Assembly (NCBI GenBank): GCA_937138675.1
Contig: CAKZPG010000046.1
Coordinates: 1 to 56,567, forward strand
Source: an uncultured archaeon
GTDB taxonomy: Archaea > Halobacteriota > Halobacteria > Halobacteriales > Haloferacaceae
Length of the DNA: 56,567 nucleotides
Direction: 5' to 3'
Part shown: positions 1-9,614 of the stretch, in pieces
Position numbering within the stretch: the first letter of the stretch is position 1
Layout: the number at the start of each line of letters is the position of its first letter
Made by a program: the position numbers and the translations under genes
The notes under the pieces: model-generated
Seen by the model: the letters and a program-made list of their open reading frames with translations, nothing else
Database searches by the model: none
Told to the model about the DNA's origin: nothing

Positions 1-37
1 CCACCGAACGGCGGTTGGTTCTCACCGTGTCGCGTTC

Positions 38-60
38 CTCCCCGCCGTGAACGGCGGGGG
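38..60. repeat. Solo GC-rich hairpin (IS200/IS605-end-like)
   Basis: The arms CCCCGCC and GGCGGGG flank a short GTGAAC-type loop in an otherwise gene-free stretch of about 210 nt before the first gene. Hairpins of this kind occur at the ends of haloarchaeal IS200/IS605 (TnpB-carrying) elements. No transposase is visible here, so it is either a relic or an end whose partner lies upstream of the window. A terminator for an upstream gene is the alternative. Confidence 0.45.
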
Positions 61-213
61 TTCCCGCTTGTAGAAAGATGAGTATCGTCTTTTGGCGTTG
101 TCGCCGCGGGAGGGGTAGTCTATCTTGTCGGCGAGTGCTATATCGGGTCGCGCGTAGGCCGGTCGGAAAACCCGACACGAGGGTTTGATTTTCCTTCCGC
201 TTCAGGGACCACC

Positions 214-1008
214 GTGTACGTCGCCGACCGACGCTGGCCGGACATAGCCGACTACGTTGCTGAAGAGTCACTGGCGGTTATCCCTCTCGGATCCACCGAA
301 CAGCACGGCCCACACCTCCCGCTTTCAACCGACCACGTCATCGCCGAGTCGCTGGCTCGCGCCGCCACCACGGAGACGGGGCACCTCTGTACCCCGACGG
401 TGAACGTGGGCGTCTCTCCGCACCACCGCCAGTTCCATGGAACGATGTGGGTTGACGCGCCCGTCTTCCGGGACTACGTTGAGTCAATGACCCGCAACCT
501 CGCGTACCACGGAATCGACCGTGTTGTGTTCGTCAACGCTCACGGCGGAAATGTCGAACACCTCCGCGAGGTCGGGCGGCGCCTCCGTGACGACGGCACA
601 CTCTACGCCGTCGAGTGGATGTGGGACGAGTCCATCCCGGGCCTGATCGATGAGTTCTTTGAGCGTCCAGGCCCTCATGGCGGCCCCAAGGAGACGTCGA
701 TGCTCCTTCACCTCAACCGAGAGAACGTCGCCGAAGACCGGATTGAGGACGCCCGCGACGGCGGCCTCCCGGACGTCGAGAGCCACGACTACCGCACGCA
801 CGGCTCGCGGACATTTTACGATGCCATCGATAATACGGCGAACGGCGTTCTCGGCGACCAGACAGATGCCTCAGTCGAGGCCGGCGCGGAGCTGTTCGAC
901 GCCGCGCGTACGCAGCTTGTCTCGCTCATCGAATGGCTGGATGACCAGCCACGCGATGATCTGATGGCGAAGCCACACGTCGACCCACAGCCGGGCAGCC
1001 GACGGTAG
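214..1008 (+). CDS. Creatininase-family amidohydrolase (possible ArfB-type deformylase)
   Basis: A 264-residue protein of the creatinine amidohydrolase family, metal-dependent cytosolic enzymes that hydrolyse cyclic or formyl amides. The metal-site signature PLGSTEQHGPHLPLSTDH is at residues 24-41 (E29, H31 and D40 are likely ligands), VNAHGGN at about 107-113, and GGPKET with a further acidic ligand near E160. Length fits the family. In archaea one branch (ArfB) deformylates an intermediate of riboflavin and F420 biosynthesis. The sequence resembles that branch as I remember it, but the substrate cannot be fixed from sequence, so no symbol is given. The start is GTG. The gene lies 58 nt upstream of the mutase gene and may be cotranscribed with it. 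Confidence 0.85.
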   Translation: MYVADRRWPDIADYVAEESLAVIPLGSTEQHGPHLPLSTDHVIAESLARAATTETGHLCTPTVNVGVSPHHRQFHGTMWVDAPVFRDYVESMTRNLAYHGIDRVVFVNAHGGNVEHLREVGRRLRDDGTLYAVEWMWDESIPGLIDEFFERPGPHGGPKETSMLLHLNRENVAEDRIEDARDGGLPDVESHDYRTHGSRTFYDAIDNTANGVLGDQTDASVEAGAELFDAARTQLVSLIEWLDDQPRDDLMAKPHVDPQPGSRR

Positions 1009-1066
1009 CGTCGGCCACCGGGCAGGTCGCCCAACGCTTTAGCCGCTCGGGCGCCATCGCCGAGCC

Positions 1067-2742
<1,676 letters not shown>

Positions 2743-2746
<4 letters not shown>

Positions 2747-2892
2747 GCCGCCGCCAGGTCATCGACGAGGAGTTCAATCGTCCCGTCGGTCAGCTCGCTC
2801 TTGCGGTGGTGATACATCAGGTGAACCGCCTCGGAGTCAATCCCCGAGGCACTCGCCTTGCTTATCTGTAGATCCGGAGACTGTCTGTGTCC
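2743..2892 (-). pseudogene. 5'-truncated coding fragment of unknown family
   Basis: A 49-codon open stretch on the minus strand ends in SEAVHLMYHHRKSELTDGTI followed by ELLVDDLAAA and a stop that overlaps the mcmA stop codon. It has no ATG, GTG or TTG at a plausible place; the only ATG is inside the conserved-looking part. An IS605-type hairpin copy lies where its N-terminus should be. The codon choice looks like real coding sequence, so I read it as the 3' end of a small gene that lost its front. I do not recognise the family. Confidence 0.4.
2829..2872. repeat. Copy A of a 40-nt intergenic repeat
   Basis: The block TCAATCCCCGAGGCACTCGC followed by CTTGCTTATCTGTAGA matches a second block near 5299-5335 at most positions. 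Both carry a CCTCGG/CCGAGG inverted pair. It is probably the end of an IS605/TnpB-type element. Confidence 0.5.
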
Positions 2893-3005
2893 TCAGTCGA
2901 CTCACCGCAGAGGGGAGCGTCCGTGCTGACAGAGTTTGTGTATTTTGAGAGTCATACTCATGCCAGTCGGGTGCGTTTTTCACCCGGGGCCAACGAAAGA
3001 ACAGT

Positions 3006-3398
3006 ATGGAGTTCCACCACGTCGGTGTGGCGACATCCGACGCGGAGGAGTTTGTGACGGTTCTCAAGGACCGACTTGGCCTACAGATCGTTCATGAGGA
3101 ACGATTCGATGGACTCCGGATCGCATTCCTCGACCTGGGGGCCGGCTACGTGGAAGTTCTCGAGCCTATCGGAGAGACCGGACCAGTCGCCCGCTTTCTC
3201 GACCGGCGCGGGCAGGGTATCCATCACCTCGCTCTTCGAGTGAACGATATCGTAGGCGCGCTCTCTGCAGCCCGGACGGCGGGTGCAAGGGCGATCGACG
3301 AGGAGCCACGACCGGGCGCGTGGGGCCACGAGGTGGCATTTCTCCACCCCGACTCCACCGGTGGGGTACTGGTCGAACTCGTTGAGGAGGGCGAATGA
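3006..3398 (+). CDS. mce: Methylmalonyl-CoA epimerase
   Basis: A 130-residue vicinal-oxygen-chelate (VOC) protein that interconverts the (S) and (R) epimers of methylmalonyl-CoA, supplying the mutase encoded upstream. Paired beta-alpha-beta-beta-beta modules start at MEFHHVGVAT and at GQGIHHLALRV. The metal ligands expected for the family are visible as His in HHVGV, Glu in VEVLEPIG, His in IHHLAL and Glu in VLVELVE. Length is typical. The 3' end overlaps the next gene by 4 nt (ATGA), so translation of the two is probably coupled. Confidence 0.95.
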   Translation: MEFHHVGVATSDAEEFVTVLKDRLGLQIVHEERFDGLRIAFLDLGAGYVEVLEPIGETGPVARFLDRRGQGIHHLALRVNDIVGALSAARTAGARAIDEEPRPGAWGHEVAFLHPDSTGGVLVELVEEGE

Positions 3399-4903
3399 AC
3401 GACCCGCTTGCCATCCGGGCGCTCGCAACGCCCGATGAGACGGCGCTCGTCGATGCCTCGACGGGCGAGACGTGGACAGTCAGCGAACTGGACGCAGCTG
3501 TCGAGCGGACGGCCGGCCGGCTCGCTGCCCTCAGCGTGGAGGCCGGTGACCATCTCGCGCTGGTCATGTCTCCTCGACCGGCGTCGATGCGAATCATCCA
3601 CGCCGCGCTCCGACTCGGTGCAGTTCTGGTCCCGCTTTCGCACGACCTCACCCCGCCAGAACTTCAGCCGCGACTCGATGGCACTGACGTCAGTATTGTC
3701 CTCTGTGACGAACGCACGGAGACAGCCGTGGCGACAGGAACGAAGCTACCGATCGCGTCCGTCGACGACCCGACACAGGACCGTGTGCAGGCATTGCAGA
3801 CCGTCGAGGCCGTCGACCCGCCGCGACACGACTGGGCCGGGAGCGATACCGCTCTGCTGGCCCACACCTCGGGGACGACGGGCGACGCAAAAGCTGTGGT
3901 GCTGACGGCGACGAACCTGCTCACGAGCGCTATCGCCTCCGCGGCACGGCTCGGTATCGCACCCGATGACCGCTGGCTCGTCACTCTGCCGCTCCACCAC
4001 GTTGGGGGGGTCTCGCCTGTTCTCAGAATGCCGCTGTACGGCTCGACGGTCGTCCTCCGGCGTGGGTTCGACCCTGGTCCCTGTGTCGACGACGTCAACG
4101 AGTTCGGGGTTACCCGTGTCTCGCTCGTCCCGACGATGCTCCGACAGATGCTCGATCGGCGCGGGACCCTGCCCGGGTCACTCCGGACCGTCCTCCTCGG
4201 CGGAGCGCCCGCGCCGGTCTCGCTGGTCCGACGCTGTCGGAACTATTCGGTGCCTGTCGCGCCGACGTACGGCCTCACCGAGACAGCCTCACAGGTTGCA
4301 ACGGCGACGACCGGTGAGGCGTACACCGACCCAGAGACCGTGGGTCGCCCCATCCTGTTTAGCGATGTGACGGTCGTCGACGAGGACGGAACCCCGCTCC
4401 CTCCGGGCGAGGTTGGCGAGATAGTGGTCAATGGCCCAACCGTCTCGCCGCGCTACTACGGCGACATCAGAGCGACGGCTGCGGCCCGCGGTCCCCACGG
4501 CCTCCACACCAGCGACGTGGGCTACCGCGCCGAGGACGGTCGGCTCTACGTTTACAATCGTCTCGACGACCGCGTGCTGACCGGCGGCGAACTTGTCGAT
4601 CCAGGCGAGGTCGTCGACGCGGTCCGGAGCCATCCGGACGTCGTCGACGCCGCCGTTGCCGGACTTGATGACGAAGAGTGGGGCGAGCGGGTCGCTGCGC
4701 TCGTCGTCGGCGACGTTGACGCGGCGAAGCTCGATAACCACCTCCGCGAGCGGCTGGCGGGGTACAAGCTCCCCCGGGTAATCGGCATCGCGGACGACCT
4801 CCCCCGGACGGACTCGGGGACGGTGGACCGGGTGGCGCTCCGCGAACGGCTCGCGGTCATCCGCGAGAGCCCCGGACCCGACGAACTGAGCGACCGAGCG
4901 TAG
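3395..4903 (+). CDS. menE: AMP-forming acyl-CoA ligase, MenE (o-succinylbenzoate-CoA ligase) type
   Basis: A 502-residue ANL-superfamily adenylating enzyme. MenE activates o-succinylbenzoate to its CoA ester in menaquinone synthesis, and haloarchaea use menaquinone. The P-loop-like A3 motif LAHTSGTTGDAKAVV is near residues 150-165, followed by LPLHHVGGVSPVLRMPLYGS, which is characteristic of MenE, the A5 motif PTYGLTETAS, and DDRVLTGGELVDPGEVV. The C-terminal A10 motif reads RTDSGTVDR where most family members have SGK, so the adenylation lysine is replaced by Thr. The start codon overlaps mce. The link to methylmalonyl-CoA genes may be positional only; another aromatic or short-chain acid substrate is possible. 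Confidence 0.8.
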   Translation: MNDPLAIRALATPDETALVDASTGETWTVSELDAAVERTAGRLAALSVEAGDHLALVMSPRPASMRIIHAALRLGAVLVPLSHDLTPPELQPRLDGTDVSIVLCDERTETAVATGTKLPIASVDDPTQDRVQALQTVEAVDPPRHDWAGSDTALLAHTSGTTGDAKAVVLTATNLLTSAIASAARLGIAPDDRWLVTLPLHHVGGVSPVLRMPLYGSTVVLRRGFDPGPCVDDVNEFGVTRVSLVPTMLRQMLDRRGTLPGSLRTVLLGGAPAPVSLVRRCRNYSVPVAPTYGLTETASQVATATTGEAYTDPETVGRPILFSDVTVVDEDGTPLPPGEVGEIVVNGPTVSPRYYGDIRATAAARGPHGLHTSDVGYRAEDGRLYVYNRLDDRVLTGGELVDPGEVVDAVRSHPDVVDAAVAGLDDEEWGERVAALVVGDVDAAKLDNHLRERLAGYKLPRVIGIADDLPRTDSGTVDRVALRERLAVIRESPGPDELSDRA

Positions 4904-4908
4904 CAGCC

Positions 4909-4921
4909 TATCTTTTTTCAA
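4909..4921 (+). terminator. T-run terminator after menE
   Basis: Six consecutive T residues (ATCTTTTTTC) occur a few nt after the menE stop, the usual form of an archaeal intrinsic terminator. The IS-like region starts immediately after. Confidence 0.4.
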
Positions 4922-5625
4922 GGCTAGAATCCCGCTCTTTAGGGCGGGCGTGAATCGCCGCACACTGAAGTACCTCGGGGACAAGCCCCGGGGCTTCGCC
5001 GTTTTGTCCGTGCCGTCCAGAACCGGACGGATGGACGCAGGCGAATTTAATTCCCCTCGACCTTCCCGACCCGGGTCGGCTGGAATTCACACCCGAACGC
5101 TCGGTGCGTCCGTGAGGGTCGGCGGCTCCATCCCGCCCGACAGCACCCGTCTCACCTGCCGTAGCAGGGTGTTGAGAGGTGTCGCATTTCCTCGCAGCTG
5201 CCGGCAGTTGCTTCGGATTACGATCTTTAATCCACGTCGCACCTGGACTTGTCAGGACGATGACGTGCGTAATAAGTGTACGGCCTTCACCCTCGGGGTC
5301 AAGCCCCGAGGCACTCGGCCTGCTCCGCCTGTAGAGTTACCTGTTCGGTGGCCGTAGTGTGTGCTAACCGACAGAGAAAAAAATAGCTCCGAGTCAGTAG
5401 GGCAGAACCACGATCCCACTACCGGATAGGAGTACCGGCGGCGTGGCCCCGCCAGCACCACGTCGGTGTGTAAGCGTACGTTCACAACCCAGCGGGCTCC
5501 GGCTTGTGGGACGCCCCGTCGTTTATTTGTCGACAAATCCGGTTCCCGGATGAGGACCGTGGTCGTTCGGGACGACGTCGTGGCGGGTTCGCCGATGTTA
5601 AGCTTTGCCGGTCGGACCAACTCGT
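4922..5625. mobile_element. Eroded IS200/IS605-like remnant region, no intact gene
   Basis: About 700 nt without a convincing gene. It contains a hairpin CCCGCTCTTTAGGGCGGG (4931-4948), a second hairpin CTCGGGGACAAGCCCCGGGG (about 4974-4993), and repeat copy B with CCTCGGGGTCAAGCCCCGAGG and CACTCGGCCTGCTCCGCCTG (5291-5335). These resemble the structured ends of haloarchaeal TnpB-type elements. The six-frame ORFs here are short, Arg/Ser-rich and unlike haloarchaeal proteins. AT-rich patches (GAAAAAAATAG near 5378; TTTATTTGTCGACAAA near 5522) could be promoter parts for the small gene downstream. Confidence 0.45.
5291..5335. repeat. Copy B of the 40-nt intergenic repeat
   Basis: Contains TCAAGCCCCGAGGCACTCGG followed by CCTGCTCCGCCTGTAGA. 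It aligns with copy A at 2838-2872 over its whole length with only a few changes, which is too close for chance and supports a shared mobile origin. Confidence 0.5.
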
Positions 5626-5805
5626 ATGGAAGACCCGACGTCAGACGTGGGTGAGGTAGACCCGGAGGATGCTCCGGAGTGTATCGTCTGTGAGGACCGA
5701 ATCGTCAACTCACCCTCGCACCGAGTACTCACTTGGGTGGAGGACGGTAGCGTAGAACACCGGCATTTCTGTAGCGACGCCTGTGTCGCCGATTGGTCGG
5801 AGTAA
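5626..5805 (+). CDS. Small zinc-finger protein (CxxC...CxxxC)
   Basis: A 59-residue acidic protein beginning MEDPTSDVGEVDPEDAPECI. It has CIVC (ECIVCEDRI) and FCSDACVADW near the C-terminus, i.e. four cysteines in a treble-clef-like arrangement that should bind one zinc ion. Such small zinc-finger proteins are numerous in haloarchaea (I believe this one falls in DUF7576), and some affect stress or biofilm phenotypes, but no function can be assigned here. The ORF track starts at an upstream TTG; I chose the ATG seven codons later because the acidic coding bias begins there. It is isolated between two eroded IS-like stretches. Confidence 0.75.
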   Translation: MEDPTSDVGEVDPEDAPECIVCEDRIVNSPSHRVLTWVEDGSVEHRHFCSDACVADWSE

Positions 5806-5839
5806 GGATCGTATTACCTTGTTCGACCGCATGTCCTGG

Positions 5840-6085
5840 CATCCTCCCCCGGCTGACGCCGTGGGGGTCCCGACCACAGGCCGGGCAGTCCACGGCGGGA
5901 GGTTCCCACTCGTACGCGATGATTGGGGCCGTGCCAGTACGGCCCTCGACCGAGATAGCGGGCTTCATCGACCCCCGCGAGGGGTGCGTATCCTTACCTC
6001 GGACTTGCATCACAACCGACGAACACCGGCCAGATCAGGCTTTCGCCGGCTGTCGGCTTCATTCCACGAGTAAACTCGTGGGCTC
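5840..6085. mobile_element. Second eroded IS-like remnant with two hairpins
   Basis: One hairpin reads CCCCCGGCTGACGCCGTGGGGG (about 5846-5867) and another CCACGAGTAAACTCGTGG (6064-6081), the latter of the type seen at the right end of haloarchaeal IS605/TnpB elements. The minus-strand frame between them reads EWEPPAVDCPACGRDPHGVS, a coding-looking CxxC peptide with no proper start or length. The rest of the gap to the MFS gene end (6086-6185) shows nothing recognisable. I read it as a decayed element. Confidence 0.4.
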
Positions 6086-6185
6086 TCGCCTCGAAACTCT
6101 GTGTGACTCGTGCGGGCGCTGTATCCCCTCCCTGCTCGCGTCTTCGACGCTCGCTGAGGAAGGGGTTAAGCGCCCTCAATTGCAG

Positions 6186-7427
6186 CTAATCCACGGCATC
6201 GGCGCGCGAGACTGGGAATCGACCGAGCGTGTATGCGGCGGAAAGAAGTGCCACCACGGGGACGAGCGCCAGCGAAAAGACGAGAAACGTCGTTCCGAGC
6301 GACATACGGGTCGAGGCAATCCCTACGGCTGTGGAGCCGGAGGCCTCGAGTGCCAGCGCGAGACCGCTGAACAGGGCGTAGGCGCTCGCCCGGTTGTCGT
6401 CCGGAAGCGCCCCGAGTACGTATGTGTCGAGCGTCGGGAAGACGGCGTGAATGGAGAGGCCGACGACTAGGCTGACGGCTAACACGCCGACCAGTCCCTG
6501 CACAGCCGTCAGGGCCGCGACGGAGAGCGCGAAGGTGAGGACAAGGCCAAACAAGTACGGCACTGTCGGGAGGCGGTCGGCCAGTCGTCCGCCGACTGCC
6601 ATCCCAGGGATGCCGGCGGCGAACAAAACTGAGAGCGCGCCGTTGGCAAGCCCTGGTGCAACCCCGCGCTCGGTCACCAGATAGGTAACATAAAAATTGA
6701 ACAGCCCCTGCCACACGAACCCTACCGTCGCGACGACGGTGACACCAGCGGCGATTACTCGCCAGTGTGTGAGCGCAGCCCGCAGGTTCCGGTCGGGCGC
6801 CGTTGCGGCCGGGAGCGGTGTGTGGGCGGCGACAAGGAGGACACCGACCCCGGAGATGACCGCGAACGCACCGAGAGCGACAAATGTAACGCGCCAGTCA
6901 GCGAGGGCAACGGCGGCGACGACGATACCCGGCGCGGCCACCGCGGCCACCTGTGCCGTGGCGCCGTGAATCCCAAGCGCCCGGCCGACGCGCTCTGAGA
7001 ATAGGTCGCCAACTAGCGGGATAGCGGCGCCGATATAGACGCCTGAGGAGAGCCCGGCCACGAACGCACCGACCCGGAGCGCCGCGAGCGACTCCGCGGT
7101 GACCACGACGGTCGACCCCGCCGCAAGGACGAGGCCACCGAGGGCGACGACTCGCTCGCGCCGGATTCGTGTCATCAGATATGCGGACGCGGGCCGACCG
7201 GCGGCGCTCCCAAGCCACGCAAGCGACACGACAACACCGATGGCGACGGGGCTCGCGTCAAAATTGGCCCGGAGTGTCTCGACCAGCGGCGCAAACGCCG
7301 TCCGGCCAAGATTCGTGAGCGCGAATAGCAGGCAGAGTGTACCGAACAGCGCTCGTGGCCGTGTCACGAAGATATTCCCATCCTGCCGGACCCAAACGTT
7401 TCGCTTTGACCGTCGCCAAACGCTCAT
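6186..7427 (-). CDS. Major facilitator superfamily transporter
   Basis: A 413-residue membrane protein with about 12 hydrophobic helices in two six-helix halves. The first half is ALFGTLCLLFALTNLGRTAF through GIVVAAVALADWRVTFVALGAFAVI; the second starts at HWRVIAAGVTVVATVGFVWQ. Between helices 2 and 3 it has a GRPASAYLMTRIRRER loop, the MFS motif-A position. Substrate is unknown. The ATG giving MSVWRRSKRN was chosen over the longer ORF start because the extra 20 residues look non-coding. The gene is divergent from nnr, with only 24 nt between the start codons, so the promoters must overlap each other or the coding regions. Confidence 0.85.
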   Translation of the reverse strand: MSVWRRSKRNVWVRQDGNIFVTRPRALFGTLCLLFALTNLGRTAFAPLVETLRANFDASPVAIGVVVSLAWLGSAAGRPASAYLMTRIRRERVVALGGLVLAAGSTVVVTAESLAALRVGAFVAGLSSGVYIGAAIPLVGDLFSERVGRALGIHGATAQVAAVAAPGIVVAAVALADWRVTFVALGAFAVISGVGVLLVAAHTPLPAATAPDRNLRAALTHWRVIAAGVTVVATVGFVWQGLFNFYVTYLVTERGVAPGLANGALSVLFAAGIPGMAVGGRLADRLPTVPYLFGLVLTFALSVAALTAVQGLVGVLAVSLVVGLSIHAVFPTLDTYVLGALPDDNRASAYALFSGLALALEASGSTAVGIASTRMSLGTTFLVFSLALVPVVALLSAAYTLGRFPVSRADAVD

Positions 7428-7451
7428 TAGCGCCGGGCCGGTGGGTCGACC

Positions 7452-8912
7452 GTGATCACGACAGCACGCATGGCGGTAGTCGATCATAACGCCGCCGCGC
7501 TCGGCGTCCCGCGGCGCGTCCTGATGGAGTCAAGCGGGCGCGCCGTTGCCGACGTCGTCCGGGCAGTCGCAGACTCCGGCGACGCAGTGGCCGTCGTCTG
7601 CGGCCGGGGCGACAACGGTGGCGACGGCGCCGTCGCTGTCCGTCACCTCGGGGAGTTCGACGTGACCGCCCATCTCCTCGGGCGGTCCGAGACGATCTCG
7701 ACGGAGACAGCGCGCGCGAACTGGCAAGCGCTAGAGCGCGCCGAGGCTGTGACCCGCGTGGTGACAGACTCGCGGGCCATCGACCTCGGCGACCCGGACG
7801 TGGTAATCGACGCGATGCTCGGCACCGGCGCCCGCGGCGCACCGCGCGAGCCGTCGGCGACAGTAATCCGGACAATCAACGCGAGCGACGCGACGATTGT
7901 CTCCGTCGACGTGCCGAGCGGTGTCGACGCCGATACGGGCCGCGCGGCGGGCGACGCCGTCGATCCCGACCGAGTGGTGACGTTCCACGACAACAAACCC
8001 GGTCTTGACGCTTACGACGTCACCGTCGCCGACATCGGGATTCCCGCGGCCGCGGAGCGATTCGTCGGCCCAGGCGACCTGCCCGCGACCCGATCGCCGA
8101 CTGCCCACAAGGGCGATGCGGGCGAGGTGTTGGTCGTCGGCGGCGGCCCGTACACTGGCGCGCCCGCGCTCGCTGCGCAGGCGGCGATGCGTGCCGGTGC
8201 AGACCTCGTACGGGTAGCCTGTCCCCGCAGCGTAGCTCGCGAAGTCCAGTCGTTCGAGGCTGGCCTCATCGTCGAACCGTTCGACGCCGACCATCTTACG
8301 ACGGCGCAAATCCCTGGACTCCTCGATCGAGCGGCCGCCCACGATGTTGCAGTGGTGGGGCCAGGTCTCGGCGCCGCTGAGGCGACTGACGAGGCCGTGC
8401 GGGAGTTCCTCGGCGCCTACGACGGCAGAACGGTCGTGGACGCCGACGCCCTCCGCGTGGTGCCCGAGGACGCGGACGCGACGCTCGTCTGTACACCCCA
8501 CGCTGGCGAAGCGCGGGCAATGGGTGCGTCGATTCTAAGCGACGCCGACCGCGAGACCCGGGAACGTGAGACCGCAGCCCTCGCCGAACGCTACGGTGCG
8601 ACGGTCATTCTGAAGGGCCGCCACGACGTGGTCACGACAGACAGCACCGCCGAAGGCGAGGGTCCGTCGACCCGCATCTCGCGCACGGGCACGGCGGCGA
8701 TGACCGTCGGCGGGACGGGCGACGTGTTGGCGGGCGTGACCGGCGCCCTGCTCGCAGTCGAGGAACCGTTTCCGGCCGCTTGCGCCGCCGTCTACGCGAA
8801 CGGTGTCGCGGGCGAACGCGCCGCGGCAGGCCGTGACCGGGGTCTCGTCGCCACAGACTTACTCGCGGAACTGCCGGCGGCGCTCGGGGGTGAAGGCAGT
8901 GACCGACTCTGA
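7452..8912 (+). CDS. nnr: Bifunctional NAD(P)H-hydrate repair enzyme (epimerase + ADP-dependent dehydratase)
   Basis: A 486-residue cytosolic repair enzyme that returns damaged, hydrated NAD(P)H to its active form. The N-terminal YjeF-N epimerase domain (about 1-210) has MESSGRAVADVV, CGRGDNGGDGAVAVRHL and IDAMLGTGARG. The C-terminal ribokinase-like dehydratase domain has HKGDAGEVLVVGGGPYTGAPALAA, TPHAGEARAM and the catalytic/nucleotide motif TVGGTGDVLAGVTGA. Length equals the usual fused form. A GTG start gives VITTARMAVVDHNAAALGVP, typical of the family. It overlaps the moaC start by about 14 nt, so the two are probably an operon. Confidence 0.95.
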   Translation: MITTARMAVVDHNAAALGVPRRVLMESSGRAVADVVRAVADSGDAVAVVCGRGDNGGDGAVAVRHLGEFDVTAHLLGRSETISTETARANWQALERAEAVTRVVTDSRAIDLGDPDVVIDAMLGTGARGAPREPSATVIRTINASDATIVSVDVPSGVDADTGRAAGDAVDPDRVVTFHDNKPGLDAYDVTVADIGIPAAAERFVGPGDLPATRSPTAHKGDAGEVLVVGGGPYTGAPALAAQAAMRAGADLVRVACPRSVAREVQSFEAGLIVEPFDADHLTTAQIPGLLDRAAAHDVAVVGPGLGAAEATDEAVREFLGAYDGRTVVDADALRVVPEDADATLVCTPHAGEARAMGASILSDADRETRERETAALAERYGATVILKGRHDVVTTDSTAEGEGPSTRISRTGTAAMTVGGTGDVLAGVTGALLAVEEPFPAACAAVYANGVAGERAAAGRDRGLVATDLLAELPAALGGEGSDRL

Positions 8913-9411
8913 GGACGCAGTCAAGGAAGCGAGCGACGTCGACCTGACCCACGTCGGCGAGTCCGGGCAAGCCGAGATGGTCGACGTGGGCACGAAGCCC
9001 GACACCCGGCGCCGCGCGGTCGCACAGGGGACGATCCATCTCCACGAGTCAACCGTCGAAGCAGTGCGCGCGAACGAGGTGGCGAAAGGCGACGTGTTGG
9101 CGACGGCCCGGGTCGGCGCGATAGACGCGGTCAAGCACACGTGGGAGACGATTCCATTCTGTCACCAGATCCCTGTCACGAACGTCGAGACGACGTTCGA
9201 CGTGTCCACGGAGTCCATAACGCTCACCGTAGCCGTCGAGACAACGGGCAAGACTGGATGTGAGATGGAGGCCCTGCAGGGCGTGACGACGGGGCTGAAT
9301 GTCGTCCTGGATATGGTGAAGGCCGCAGAGAAAGACGACACAGGGCAGTACCCTGAGACCCGGATCGACGACGTACGGGTGGCCGAGAAGACGACGCGTG
9401 TGGCCGAGTAG
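8899..9411 (+). CDS. moaC: Cyclic pyranopterin monophosphate synthase MoaC
   Basis: A 170-residue molybdenum-cofactor enzyme converting the MoaA product into cyclic pyranopterin monophosphate. Family motifs are clear: LTHVGESGQAEMVDVGTKPDTRRRAVAQG near the N-terminus, KHTWETIPFCHQIPVTNVET in the middle, and TGKTGCEMEALQGVTTGLNVVLDMVKAAEK with the catalytic region near the end. The ORF track begins far upstream inside nnr. The GTG giving VTDSEDAVKEASDVDLTHV is the sensible start (another GTG lies three codons earlier). It overlaps the 3' end of nnr. Confidence 0.95.
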   Translation: MTDSEDAVKEASDVDLTHVGESGQAEMVDVGTKPDTRRRAVAQGTIHLHESTVEAVRANEVAKGDVLATARVGAIDAVKHTWETIPFCHQIPVTNVETTFDVSTESITLTVAVETTGKTGCEMEALQGVTTGLNVVLDMVKAAEKDDTGQYPETRIDDVRVAEKTTRVAE

Positions 9412-9497
9412 CGGCCGGCAGGTTCAGTCGGCAGGCGTCCGAGATTCGCGGTATGGGTTCCCGGGAAGAGCCTCGTGACCGGCCTGTGCGTGCTGTT

Positions 9498-9507
9498 CCC
9501 TTTTTTC
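9498..9507 (+). terminator. T-run terminator after moaC
   Basis: The sequence TTCCCTTTTTTCAC lies about 90 nt after the moaC stop, in a 200-nt gap before the converging hflX 3' end that otherwise holds nothing I recognise. Confidence 0.35.
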
Positions 9508-9614
9508 ACGGTGTCGGTCTACTCCAGACGGCACACAGCTTGTTCGACAGAGAGGTCGGTCGGTGACCGTCGAAGACGGAATACCGGGTACGAAACAAGC
9601 GAACGGTGACTGAC

